DNA of 64,000 bases from Candidimonas nitroreducens (lineage in GTDB: Bacteria > Pseudomonadota > Gammaproteobacteria > Burkholderiales > Burkholderiaceae_B). The DNA is taken from NCBI RefSeq assembly GCF_002209565.1, contig NZ_NJIH01000009.1, forward strand, positions 62,001 through 126,000, in the 5' to 3' direction. A program made the position numbers and the translations under genes. How positions within the stretch are numbered: position 1 is the first letter of the stretch; each line of letters starts with the position of its first letter. Of the stretch, positions 33,828 through 43,062 are shown piece by piece. The notes under the pieces were generated by a model. It searched no databases. It saw nothing but the letters and a program-made list of their open reading frames with translations, and had not been told where the DNA came from.

Positions 33828-34513
33828 CAGAGTTCGGCCTCTTTGACGCCGGCGCTGAAGCGCCGGCCGGCCCAGGCCAGCGCCACCAGCGTGGCGCAGG
33901 TGAAGCCCAGGTAGATCAGCGCCGCCAAGATATTGAAGAAGAACAGGTGCTGCGTGGAGCGGCCCGCCTGCTGGCTGATGCTGATGATGTCGACCAAGCC
34001 GATGATGGACACCAGCGCGGTGGACTTGATGACCACCTGCAGGTTGTTGCTCAAGCCCGGCAGGGCATGGCGCACCATCTGCGGCAGGGTGATCTTGCGG
34101 AACACCAGGGCCGCGCTCATGCCGGTCGACAGGCCGGCCTCAATCTGGCCGCGCGGCACTGCTTCCAGCGCGCCGCGGAAGGTCTCGGTCATGTAGGCGC
34201 CGTAGATGAAGGCCAGCGTGACCACGCCGGCGCTGAAGGCATTGATTTCGATCTGGGCGATGCCGGCCAGGGTGCAGAGCCAGTTCACCAGGCTCTGCAG
34301 GTTGTAGAACACCAGCAGCATGATGACCAGGTCGGGTACGGCGCGTATGGCCGTGGTGTAGCAGGCCGCGATGCCGTACAGCACGCGGCTGCCCGAAGTC
34401 TTGCACAGCGCGCCGGCGATGCCCAGCAGCATGGCGAAGAACGCCGACAGCACCGTCAGCGCCAGCGTCATGAGCGTGCCCTGCAGGATCAGGGGGCCGT
34501 ATCCGTACAACAT
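33827..34513 (-). CDS. HisQ-type amino acid ABC permease
   Basis: 228 residues; LILQGTLMTLALTVLSAFFAMLLG at the start and ATTAIRAVPDLVIMLLVFY, the HisQ hallmark, with the EAA-type loop GQIEAGLSTGMSAALVFRKI. Pairs with the HisM-type permease to form the channel. Its gene follows the binding protein gene by 117 bases. Confidence 0.92.
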   Translation of the reverse strand: MLYGYGPLILQGTLMTLALTVLSAFFAMLLGIAGALCKTSGSRVLYGIAACYTTAIRAVPDLVIMLLVFYNLQSLVNWLCTLAGIAQIEINAFSAGVVTLAFIYGAYMTETFRGALEAVPRGQIEAGLSTGMSAALVFRKITLPQMVRHALPGLSNNLQVVIKSTALVSIIGLVDIISISQQAGRSTQHLFFFNILAALIYLGFTCATLVALAWAGRRFSAGVKEAEL

Positions 34514-34630
34514 GGCTCAGGGCTGGTTCACGCTAAAAGAGCAGCCGCTGCCCGGGCCGGCCCGCGGGCGCCGGCACCAGCGATGTGGCGGGCTCGTGTC
34601 GTGGCTGCGGCCCCGGCGCGGTTCATGGCT

Positions 34631-35410
34631 TTACTGCTTCTCGGGGTTGATCAGGCCGTACTTGGTGTAGCGGCCCAGTATCTTCTGGTAGGTGCCGTTG
34701 GCCTTGAGCCCGGCTATGGCGCCGTCGATCTGGCTCTGCAGCGCGGTGTCGCCCAGGCGCAGCCCCAGGCTGGCGCCGTAGCCGAAGACCTGCGGGTCTT
34801 GAACCGGGGTGCCGCTGAGGTGGAAGTTCTTGCCCGCCGGGCTTTCGAAGAAGAACTGCGCCGCCGCGGCATTCTGCAGCGTGGCGTCGACGCGGCCCAG
34901 GGCCAGATCCTGCTTGGCCAGGTCGTCGTTCTGGTAGGTTACCAGGTTCACGCCCTTGCCGCGCCAGTGCTTGTTGGCGTAGGCGGCCTGGGTCGTGCCC
35001 TGCACGATGCCCACGGTCTTGCCCTTGAGCGAGGCGACGGTGGTGTCCAGATCCACGCCCTTGGGCACCATCATGCGCGAGGGGCTGGCATACAGCGGCG
35101 TGGTGAACAGCACTTGTTTCTTGCGCTGGTCGGTGATGGTCAGGCCGGAAAGAATGGCGTCGATCTTCTTCGCGTTCAGGGCCGCGATGATGCCGTCGAA
35201 GTTCATTTTCACCCACTGGCACTTGGCGTGCAGGTAGTCGCAGATGGCGTTGCCCATGTCGATGTCGAAGCCCTGCAGCTTGCCGTGGGCGTCGACCGAC
35301 TCGAAGGGGGCGAAGGTGGGATCCACGCCCAGGCGGATATGCAGGGTGTCTGCGGCCTGAGCCGTAAAGGCACAAAGAGAGAACAGTGCTGCGTACAGTG
35401 TCTTGTACAT
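34631..35410 (-). CDS. HisJ/ArgT-type periplasmic amino acid binding protein
   Basis: 259 residues, signal peptide 1-19 (FTAQAA cleavage region), then LGVDPTFAPFESVDAHGKL. The disulfide-forming pair typical of HisJ/LAO proteins is present (AICDYLHAKCQWV). Also DIDMGNAI, DAILSGLTITDQRKKQV and TVGIVQGTTQ are family features. Likely ligands are histidine, lysine, arginine or ornithine (family knowledge). Its promoter is at 35445-35472. Confidence 0.92.
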   Translation of the reverse strand: MYKTLYAALFSLCAFTAQAADTLHIRLGVDPTFAPFESVDAHGKLQGFDIDMGNAICDYLHAKCQWVKMNFDGIIAALNAKKIDAILSGLTITDQRKKQVLFTTPLYASPSRMMVPKGVDLDTTVASLKGKTVGIVQGTTQAAYANKHWRGKGVNLVTYQNDDLAKQDLALGRVDATLQNAAAAQFFFESPAGKNFHLSGTPVQDPQVFGYGASLGLRLGDTALQSQIDGAIAGLKANGTYQKILGRYTKYGLINPEKQ

Positions 35411-35444
35411 GTCGGCTCCAGGGAGAATGAGGGCGAAAGAGCTA

Positions 35445-35472
35445 ATATTAGTTGAAAGTCTTGTCTATACAA
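35445..35472 (-). promoter_or_regulatory. Predicted sigma-70 promoter for the basic amino acid importer operon
   Basis: On the minus strand -35 TTGTAT (35467-35472), 16-base spacer, -10 TAATAT (35445-35450). The -10 is part of a perfect palindrome CTAATATTAG at 35442-35451. The rest of the 393-base divergent gap (35411-35803) is very GC-rich and holds nothing else I can identify except ribosome binding sites. Confidence 0.55.
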
Positions 35473-35803
35473 TAAGTGGTGTTCCCAGCAGGCGCCCGTG
35501 GCGCGCGCGCGGGGCGGCATCGCGCGACGCATGGCAAGGCCCGCCGTGCCGGGGCGGCGCGGCTGGAGTATACGCCGAGTTGCGCCGTGGGCCCGAAGCC
35601 GGCGCCGCGCTTGCGGGTATCATCGCAGCGGCCCTGCCCGGCCCTGCCTGGCCCGATCCGGCCTGGCCCGGCGTGCGCCGCGGGACAGGGCCAGGCCGGC
35701 GGCCCCGGACGCTGTGCGTGCGGCAAGTGCAGGCGCCGTGCCTGCGGCAAATATTCAATACATATCGCGCACTGATGCGCAATTCGATGGAAGATACGAA
35801 CCG

Positions 35804-36922
35804 ATGAGCCTGACCATGATGGATGCGCAGCCCAGCTATACGCTGCTCAGATCCCGATTCCTGGAAGCCGCGCAGCGCCATGGCGCGCAGCTCGAGCATC
35901 ACAAGCATCCGCTGCAGGGGCCGCAGGGCGAAGACCTGTATACCGACGTCGCCGTCTTCGCGCGTCCCGGCACGCGCAAATGGCTGGTATTGGTTTCGGG
36001 CACCCACGGGGTCGAGGGTTATTACGGCTCCATGTGCCAGACGGCATACATGGATACACTGGCCGCAGCCGGCCGCCTGGATGGCGAAGTCGGGCTGCTG
36101 CTGGTGCATCTGATCAATCCCTGGGGCACGGCGTGGAAGCGGCGCACCAATGAAGACAACATCGATTTGAACCGCAACTACCTGGATTTCAGCCGGCCCT
36201 TGCCGCAGAACCCCGGCTACGAGGCCATCCACGAGCTGTTCACGCTGCGCGCCGGGCAAGAAGACGATAGCCGCGCCGATGCGCTATGGGAATCGAAGGT
36301 ACGCGAGCTGGGCCGCACCCAACTGATGAACGTGCTGGGCGCGGGCCAGTACCTGCACGCCGACGGCCTGTATTTCGGCGGCGTGCAGCCGGCCTGGTCG
36401 AACACGACCTTGCGCGCCATCGTCGCCAAGTACCTGGCCGACTGCAGCGACGCCGTCAGCTTCGACCTGCACACTGGCGCCGGCGAGTACGGCCACCCGA
36501 TGCTGATGGCGATCGCCGAACGCGAATACCCGGGCATGGAAGATGCGCGCCGCATCTATGGCCCCTGGCTGTACACGGTGCTGACCGGCGCAAGTTCCAC
36601 CACCGACACCGGCATTTCGGCGGCGGCCACCGGCTACACCTCGCAGGCAATGGTGGATACGATGCAGGGCAAGCGCTTTACGCAACTGGTCATAGAGTGC
36701 GGCACCTACACCAACCCGCAGATCCGCGGCAGCGCCTTGTGGAACGATCACTTCCTGCATTTGCGCGGCGAGCTGCAAGGCCCCGTGTACGAGCAGGTCA
36801 AGCGCGACATCCTGGAATTCTTCTTCCCCGCCGACGCAGACTGGCGCGAGGTGGTGTGGGTACGCAGCCGGCAGATGTTCGATCGGGCGCTGAACGATTT
36901 GCTTGCTCGGGGGCAAGCCTGA
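35804..36922 (+). CDS. M14-type zinc carboxypeptidase-like protein (DUF2817)
   Basis: 372 residues. A zinc-binding SGTHGVEGYYG (His68, Glu71) is followed by INPWGTAWKRRTNEDNIDLN and a third ligand in FDLHTGAGEYGHP, the order seen in M14 carboxypeptidase/succinylglutamate desuccinylase relatives. No signal peptide, so it acts inside the cell. The start at 35804 (MSLTMMDAQP) is preferred; further upstream the frame is a GC-rich Arg/Ala stretch. Divergent from the basic amino acid importer, so it may release an amino acid from an imported peptide or N-acyl form (inference). Confidence 0.85.
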   Translation: MSLTMMDAQPSYTLLRSRFLEAAQRHGAQLEHHKHPLQGPQGEDLYTDVAVFARPGTRKWLVLVSGTHGVEGYYGSMCQTAYMDTLAAAGRLDGEVGLLLVHLINPWGTAWKRRTNEDNIDLNRNYLDFSRPLPQNPGYEAIHELFTLRAGQEDDSRADALWESKVRELGRTQLMNVLGAGQYLHADGLYFGGVQPAWSNTTLRAIVAKYLADCSDAVSFDLHTGAGEYGHPMLMAIAEREYPGMEDARRIYGPWLYTVLTGASSTTDTGISAAATGYTSQAMVDTMQGKRFTQLVIECGTYTNPQIRGSALWNDHFLHLRGELQGPVYEQVKRDILEFFFPADADWREVVWVRSRQMFDRALNDLLARGQA

Positions 36923-36961
36923 TCGATATGGTTTTGCCCGCGGGGGCGGCCCTGGTGGCTC

Positions 36962-37508
36962 AAGAACCGACTATCGCCGCAATACCACCATCGCTGCGAT
37001 ACATTGATTCCTCGGGCTGCTGAGTGAGTTCTTGGGCTGTTGGGTGTCGTTCTTAACCCGCTGAGGCTGCCCTGCGGAGTTCCGATGCTCGCCCAAACTC
37101 GGGCTGCGCTTCGGACTCCTCCGGGGTCCTCAGCTCGCATTGCGGCATGCGACGGGTTTAATCCGCTTCTAAACCAAGCTTGGTTTAGAAACGGGATAAC
37201 GACCGTTCAGGATGCCTGGCTGCGAGCCGGGGATCCTCAGCTTGCACCGTGGCACGCGACGGGTTTAATCCATTTCCAAACCAAGGCTGGTTTAGAAACA
37301 GGATAACAACCGTACAGGATGTTGGGCTGCGAGCCGGGGACCCCGGAGGAGTCCGAAGCGCAGGCGAGTCTGCCGAGCATCGGAACTCCGCAGGGCAGCC
37401 CCGGCGGCTAAAGAACCAACCGCCGTCGCAATACCACCATCGCCGCGATACATTGACTCCTTTGACCGCTGGGTGAATTCTTGGGCTGCCGGGTGTAGCT
37501 CTTAAGCC
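36962..37508. repeat. Nested intergenic repeat element: direct repeats, long inverted arms and tandem core
   Basis: Outer direct repeats of about 98 bases lie at 36962-37060 and 37411-37508 (both contain GCAATACCACCATCGC and start AAGAACC). Inside are inverted arms 37065-37091 with 37374-37400 (27 bases, exact) and 37108-37129 with 37338-37359 (22 bases, exact). The core is a tandem repeat of period 107 (units from 37145 and 37252), the first with a perfect 24-base palindrome at 37167-37190. The gap 36923-37550 has no supported gene. Structure suggests a mobile or hairpin-prone element (inference). Confidence 0.75.
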
Positions 37509-37550
37509 GCAGGGTAGCCCCTGCGCCTCAAGAACCCAATCGCATTGCTG

Positions 37551-40500
37551 CTACCTCTCGCAAGGCACCGAAGGACAGCCGTGCCATGACGTCCCGGCCG
37601 GAATGTTTTCCCCCTTCATCACCAGCGTCAGCGGCCCCAACCGCGCGTCGTCGGCCACCGCGGCGCTGTACAGCACAGTACTGCGCGGCCCCATATAGAC
37701 CCGTTTCCCTATCCGTACGTCATCGATCTTCATGACCCGGTCTTCGAACAAATGAGTCTGCGGGCAGCACAGCGCATTGAGCTCGCTGTGGTCGCCGATG
37801 TGCACGCAATCGAATTCCGTCATGTCCGTAGTGTCCAGATAGACGCCGCGCCCGATGTGGCAGCCCAGCAGGTTCAGCGCCTTGGGCAGAAAGGGCGTGC
37901 CGCGCAGGTAGCGCAGGAAATTGGGCACCGCGATGCCTTCATACATATTGGTGGTGGCCTCCGACAGCCACACGAAAGGCGTCCACATGGGCACCGCGCG
38001 CTTGCGGTAGCGGCCCAGCAGCACCCATTTGAAGAAGGCCACGAACAGGAAAGTGGCCAGGCCGAACAGCAGGCCCGAGATGGCCAGCTCGCGGATCGCC
38101 TTGACCCAGTGCCCGGCGCCGGCAATCGGCATTACGTCTAGCACGATGGCGTAGCCGGCGGCGATCACCAGCGAATGCGGGGCGACGATGCGGAAGGTTT
38201 CCACCAGGCCGCGCTGCAGGCGCCGCAGTGGCGAGGGGCGGTAGGTCAGCGATTCCGGGTAGCCCTGCACGGTCTCGCGCGCCGGCAGGTTCAGCGGCGG
38301 CGAGCCCAGCCAGGTGTCGCCGTTGCGCACTGGCGTGTTGCGCGGCAGGCTGGAAAGCACGCCGATCAGCACGTTTTCCGGCAGCTCGGTGCCGTCGGGA
38401 ATGTAGGCGCCGTTGCCCACGAAGCTGCGGCGCGCCACCCGGGTGGGCTGCACCGTCATCCAGCCGCCGTCTATATGCTCGTCGCCCAGCATCACGGCGT
38501 CGGCGATGAAGGTCTCGTCGCCCAGCGACAGCATGTCGGGCACCACTCCCAGCGCCGTGGAGATCTCGGCGTCGCGCCCCACGCGCGCGCCCAGCAGGCG
38601 GTACCAGGTCGAGGAAAACACCGTGGCATAGACGCCGTGCAGCACCTGCAGGCTGGATTCCTGGATCTGGTTCACCAGCCACTTGCACAGGTAGACGCGG
38701 CCGTAGACCGGATAGCGGCCGGGCGTAAGGCGCGGCAGCAGCGCCCAGCGTATGACGGCGGCGATCAGGGCGGTCAGCACGATCATCACCACGCTGGCCG
38801 GCAGCGACAGCAGGAAGTACTTGATCAGGCGCAGCGCGAACACGTCGTAGCTGTTGGCAAAGCCCGCCACGGCCAGCGGCCTGACCGCCAGGTCGTCTAT
38901 ATCGAGGTAGTCGACCAGCATGAAGGTCGGAAACAGCGGCATGAAAAACAGCACGCTCACCAGCAGAGAGCCGAAGATGAAGTACAGATTCTTCAGCGTC
39001 GCGTGGCGGCGCGATTCCTTGGGGCGCGGCGGCAGGCCGGTGGGGTCGAAGGGGCCCTGATCCTGGGCCGGCGAGCCGCCCCAGACGCGCAGTTCGGGTA
39101 CGCGCATGCCGTCGCGCAGCGCCGACTGGCCCTGCACGTGTCCCCATTGTTCGACCCGGGTGTTGCCTTCCAGCACGACGTACGAGCCTATGGATGCCTG
39201 GTCGTCGATCTGTATGCGGCCCAGGATCAGCTCGCCGTTCTCGACGCGGGCGTTCTCCAGGTTGACGCCGTTGCCTATGCTGACGCCATTGCCGATCTCC
39301 AGCAGATCGGGCACGCGCAGGGTGCTGGAGCCGATCAGCACATCGCGGCCGATGCGCGCGCCCAGGGCCCGCAGCCAGTACACGTATAGCGACGAGCCGT
39401 TCAGCATGTACAGTGGCGTAGCCTCGAGAACGCGGTCGCAAAGCCACCAGCGGAAATAAGTCGTGCCCCACAGCGGATAGCGGCCGGGCGCGGGCCGCCC
39501 CAGAATCAGCCACTTGGCGCCGCAGGCCAGCACGAATTCCAGCAGGGTGACCAGCAGGAACACGAGCAGAGACCAGGCGACCGCGCGCGGGATGGAGTCG
39601 TCGGGGCCGCCTGTCAGGTACTGGTAGGTGAAGAAGGGCAGCAGCCATTGCGCCATCTTGAAGGTGACCAGGAACGGCACGGTACAGGCCTGGGCCACGC
39701 CGCAGCGCCAGCGCCGCCAGCGCGAGTGCTGCAGCCGCGGCGCGCTGGCAGGTTCGCTGGGTGCCGCCTGGGCTTGCCGCTGCAGCGTGGCCGCCAGCAT
39801 CTGCGCCAAGTCAGCGATGCGCCGGTTCTGGTACAGGTCGCGCACGGTGACTTGCGCCAGGCGCGGATCCTGGCGCAGTGCCGAGGCCAGCCTGGCGGCG
39901 AGCAGCGAATGGCCGCCCAGGTCGGTGTAGAAGTCCTGGTCGCGGCGTATGGGCTGCCCGGGGAATAAATGCGCCAGCGCCGGAAAGAGGATTTCTTCGG
40001 CCGCGTCGCGTGGCGTGTCGGAGCCCTCGGCCTGGCTGCCGGCGGCCAGCTGTATGGCCCTGAGCGCCTTGCGGTCGATCTTGCCCGAGGGCAGGCGCGG
40101 CATTTGCTCCAGGCGCTCGTAGCGGGCCGGCACCATATAGGGCGGCAGGCGCGCGGCCAGGGCCGAGCGCAGCGCGGACTGCGAGGTGTCGACCGGGGTG
40201 TTCTCCGTGGCGGTGTTTTGGCCGTTCTGGTCGCTACCGCCGTCATGCTCCGCGGCCGGCACCCAGAATGCCGCCAGTTGATCCACGCCGGCTTCCTGGC
40301 GCAGCACTACCGCGGCCGTGCCTATGCCCGGCTGCTGCGCCAGCACCGCTTCGATCTCGCCCAGCTCCACGCGGAAGCCGCGGATCTTGACCTGGTCGTC
40401 GGCCCGGCCCAGGCAGTGCACCTGGTGGCTTGCGTCGATGCGGGCCAGGTCGCCGGTGCGGTATAGGCGCCGGTCGTGCTCGTCGATGGCCCAGGGGTTG

Positions 40501-41774
40501 GCCAGGAATTTCTCGCGCGTCAGCTCGGGCCGGCCCAGGTAGCCGGCCGCCACGCCGGGGCCGGTAATGCACAGTTCGCCCGTTTCCCCGTAGGGCAGGA
40601 TGGACAAGGTGCCCTCGGCGGCCAGTTCGGCGTCCACGACCAGCAGGCCGTAATTGGGCAGCGGCTGGCCGATGGTGACCGGCTCGCCCGGCCTGAGCCG
40701 GGCCAGGCTGGCCGACACGGTGGCCTCGGTGGGGCCGTAGGTGTTGAACAGCTGGCGTTCGGGGGAAGCCCAGCGCTCTACCAGGCTGTCGGGGCACATT
40801 TCGCCGCCCAGGTTGATGAGGCGCAGGCTCGGTACGTCCTGGTGGAACAGCGCCAGCAGGGTGGGTACGGCGTGCAGCACGGTGATCTGCTCGGCCGCCA
40901 GCGCCTGCGGCAGGGCTTCCGGATCGGTGGCCAGTTCCTTGGGGGCTATCCACAGCGTGGCGCCGGCCAGATAGCTGATCCAGATTTCCTCGAAAGACAT
41001 GTCGAAGGCCACCGAGAAACCCTGGTATACGCGGTCGCTTTCCTGCACGCCCAGCACCGAGTTCTCGCTGCGCAGGAAATGGCAGATGCCGCCCTGGGTG
41101 ATGGCGATGCCCTTGGGCTTGCCGGTCGAGCCAGAGGTGTAGATGACATAGGCCGTGTCATGGGTGCGCACCACGCCGCGGCGTCGCAGCGGCGCGGCAG
41201 ACGCATAGGCCGCTACAGCCGCATCAACCGAGTCGGCCATCTCATTCACTTTGTATATGCCGGCCGCGCCAGCCACGTCCGACACTTCGGTCACTTCGGT
41301 CTTATCGGGGTCGACAGAGGCGCCGGCAAGGGCCGAGGGCTGCAGCAGCCGCTCGGCAGTATGTACTGGCACAGTTAGTTCCGCCAGCCGCGGCTCCAGT
41401 CCGGCGCAGGTCACCAGCCCGAGGGCCTGGGCGTCTTCCAGGCAGACGGCGATGCGTTCGACCGGGGTGTCGGCGTCGAAGGGCAGCCAGGCGGCGCCCG
41501 TCTTGGCGATGGCCAGCTGCATCAGCAGCAGGTCGATGCCGCGCGGCAGCCACAGGCCGAGGATCTTGCCCGGCCCGGCGCCGGCCTCGATCAGCCAGTG
41601 GCACGCGAGGTCGGCGCGGGCGTCCAGTTCGGCGTAGCTGAGGCTGTCCGAACCCTGGATGAGGGCGGTCTTGCCGGGATGGCGCCGCGCCGTGTCTTCG
41701 AAAATGTCGGCCAGAGATTCGGCGCGCAGCAGCTCCGGCTGCTGTGCGCCATGCAAGACATAAGATGCGGACAT
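37551..41774 (-). CDS. Pls/PosA-type non-ribosomal peptide synthetase (adenylation, carrier, membrane C-terminal region)
   Basis: About 1407 residues. Adenylation domain from about residue 15 to 575 (YTSGSTGKPKG near 211, FNTYGPTEATV, GELCITGPGVAAGYLGRPEL, LPSGKIDRKAL), then a carrier domain with DLGGHSLLAARL, pantetheine serine at about 623. No condensation or thioesterase domain follows; instead there are paired membrane segments alternating with hexapeptide-repeat acyltransferase-like parts (IGNGVSIGNGVNLENARV; LGDETFIADAVMLG), the architecture of epsilon-poly-L-lysine synthetase. The hand-aligned specificity residues are D-M-E-H-I-L-T-V-S-K, with Glu at the third position, suggesting a basic side chain. 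Start 41774 is preferred; 41858 (ATG) and 41870 (TTG) are in frame. A phosphopantetheinyl transferase must be supplied from elsewhere. Product unknown. Confidence 0.85.
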   Translation of the reverse strand: MSASYVLHGAQQPELLRAESLADIFEDTARRHPGKTALIQGSDSLSYAELDARADLACHWLIEAGAGPGKILGLWLPRGIDLLLMQLAIAKTGAAWLPFDADTPVERIAVCLEDAQALGLVTCAGLEPRLAELTVPVHTAERLLQPSALAGASVDPDKTEVTEVSDVAGAAGIYKVNEMADSVDAAVAAYASAAPLRRRGVVRTHDTAYVIYTSGSTGKPKGIAITQGGICHFLRSENSVLGVQESDRVYQGFSVAFDMSFEEIWISYLAGATLWIAPKELATDPEALPQALAAEQITVLHAVPTLLALFHQDVPSLRLINLGGEMCPDSLVERWASPERQLFNTYGPTEATVSASLARLRPGEPVTIGQPLPNYGLLVVDAELAAEGTLSILPYGETGELCITGPGVAAGYLGRPELTREKFLANPWAIDEHDRRLYRTGDLARIDASHQVHCLGRADDQVKIRGFRVELGEIEAVLAQQPGIGTAAVVLRQEAGVDQLAAFWVPAAEHDGGSDQNGQNTATENTPVDTSQSALRSALAARLPPYMVPARYERLEQMPRLPSGKIDRKALRAIQLAAGSQAEGSDTPRDAAEEILFPALAHLFPGQPIRRDQDFYTDLGGHSLLAARLASALRQDPRLAQVTVRDLYQNRRIADLAQMLAATLQRQAQAAPSEPASAPRLQHSRWRRWRCGVAQACTVPFLVTFKMAQWLLPFFTYQYLTGGPDDSIPRAVAWSLLVFLLVTLLEFVLACGAKWLILGRPAPGRYPLWGTTYFRWWLCDRVLEATPLYMLNGSSLYVYWLRALGARIGRDVLIGSSTLRVPDLLEIGNGVSIGNGVNLENARVENGELILGRIQIDDQASIGSYVVLEGNTRVEQWGHVQGQSALRDGMRVPELRVWGGSPAQDQGPFDPTGLPPRPKESRRHATLKNLYFIFGSLLVSVLFFMPLFPTFMLVDYLDIDDLAVRPLAVAGFANSYDVFALRLIKYFLLSLPASVVMIVLTALIAAVIRWALLPRLTPGRYPVYGRVYLCKWLVNQIQESSLQVLHGVYATVFSSTWYRLLGARVGRDAEISTALGVVPDMLSLGDETFIADAVMLGDEHIDGGWMTVQPTRVARRSFVGNGAYIPDGTELPENVLIGVLSSLPRNTPVRNGDTWLGSPPLNLPARETVQGYPESLTYRPSPLRRLQRGLVETFRIVAPHSLVIAAGYAIVLDVMPIAGAGHWVKAIRELAISGLLFGLATFLFVAFFKWVLLGRYRKRAVPMWTPFVWLSEATTNMYEGIAVPNFLRYLRGTPFLPKALNLLGCHIGRGVYLDTTDMTEFDCVHIGDHSELNALCCPQTHLFEDRVMKIDDVRIGKRVYMGPRSTVLYSAAVADDARLGPLTLVMKGENIPAGTSWHGCPSVPCER

Positions 41775-42251
41775 TTGGGAAAGACGCGGCAGAGGAATGA
41801 GGGGCTGCGGGGATACGCGAGGGTAGGTATGGGCGCGGCGCTGTTGCCCATGGCTCATACGGATTCGCAATCAAAAAGATGACGGCGTTGCTTCGCCTTG
41901 CCGTACTGTTCGTACTGTCTGCGGCTTCGCGCCTCGTTCTGTCGACGCAATTGCCGTTTTGATTGCAAACCTGTATCAGACCGTCGAATCGCCCGTTGTG
42001 GTTTGCGTTGCGGAATTTTAATCCGCCCTTGCCGTTCTGGCGCGCCGCAAGTGTTGCGTGCGCGCAATAGAATTAAAAAGATGTTACAGAGCGCTGCCAC
42101 AGTTGCTGCGGGAACAAGCAGAAAGCGGGCAAATAAGGGCGGATGGGCACAGGAGCGGACGCCGTGGGCGGGCAGCTGTGCCGGACAAGGAGCTCGGTAC
42201 GGATGAGCTGCGGGCCGCCGCGGCCCGCAAAGAGCGGGTGTGCCGCCCGCC
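41775..42251. other. Intergenic region upstream of the Pls-type synthetase
   Basis: 477 bases between the synthetase start and the azoreductase stop. Moderately AT-rich around 42060-42085, where a minus-strand promoter is plausible but no good -35/-10 pair stands out. No gene with family features is seen on either strand. Confidence 0.5.
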
Positions 42252-42899
42252 TCAGGCCGCGGCGGCGGCCTGGTTTTCGTTGGCGGCTTCGAGTTGCAGT
42301 GCCTGGATGGAGCGCTCGGCGCCGGCCAGGGCCTCGGCCTTGGTGGCTTCGCCCATGTTCAGCCCTTCGGCGCGCACGAAGCGCACGTCGTTGATGCCGA
42401 AAAAGCCGAACACGATCTGCAGGTAGCTTTCCTGGTGTTCCATGGCGCGCCCGGCCTCGCTGGTGGAATAGATGCCGCCGCGGCTGGAGGCGACGATCAC
42501 GGTCTTGCCGCCGGCCAGGCCCACCGGGCCTTGCTCGGTGTACTTGAAGGTGCGGCCCGCCTGGGCGATGCGGTCGATCCAGGCCTTGAGCTGGCTGGGG
42601 ATCGAGAAGTTGTACAGTGGCGCGCCGATGACGACCACGTCCGCATCCAGGAACTGGCTGACCAGGGCTTCGGACAGTGCGTTCTCGCGTTTTTGCGCTT
42701 CGCTCAGGGCGTCCGAGGGCGGCAGGCGAAAGCCCAGCGATTCCTGGGACAGGTGGTTGGGGGCGTCGGCCGCCAGGTCGAGATACTCGACTTCCAGTTC
42801 GGCATGGGCGTTGCGCCACTGGTCGGCGATGCGCGCCGTCAGCTGGCGCGAGATGGAATTGGAGCCGGAGACGCTGGAATCGATGTGCAGGAGTTTCAT
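42252..42899 (-). CDS. azoR: FMN-dependent NADH-azoreductase
   Basis: Flavodoxin-fold quinone/azo reductase of 215 residues, starting [20 protein letters not shown]. Motifs include [21 protein letters not shown] and the FMN-binding [12 protein letters not shown] stretch. The start at 42899 is the usual one. A divergent LysR regulator (43063) lies 163 bases away, a common pair. Role: reduction of quinones or azo compounds, protection against electrophilic stress (family knowledge). Confidence 0.92.
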   Translation of the reverse strand: MKLLHIDSSVSGSNSISRQLTARIADQWRNAHAELEVEYLDLAADAPNHLSQESLGFRLPPSDALSEAQKRENALSEALVSQFLDADVVVIGAPLYNFSIPSQLKAWIDRIAQAGRTFKYTEQGPVGLAGGKTVIVASSRGGIYSTSEAGRAMEHQESYLQIVFGFFGINDVRFVRAEGLNMGEATKAEALAGAERSIQALQLEAANENQAAAAA

Positions 42900-42985
42900 G
42901 ATGTTTTTTCTGGGTGGTGCGCCACGGTGCGCGGCAATGGATATATTATGGATATGTGATGAGTGCTTGATAAGACGGTCGATCT

Positions 42986-43018
42986 GCAATTCATTGTTCT
43001 ATTTTTGATGCTAATTGC
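42986..43018. promoter_or_regulatory. Spaced inverted repeat in azoR-lysR divergent region
   Basis: GCAATT (42986-42991) and AATTGC (43013-43018) in an AT-rich gap between azoR and its LysR regulator. Fits a LysR-type dyad region but the half-site is short. Confidence 0.3.
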
Positions 43019-43062
43019 TTGCGGGCAGCGTCTATGGCGTTGATGGCCGAGCGAGGGGCGAC

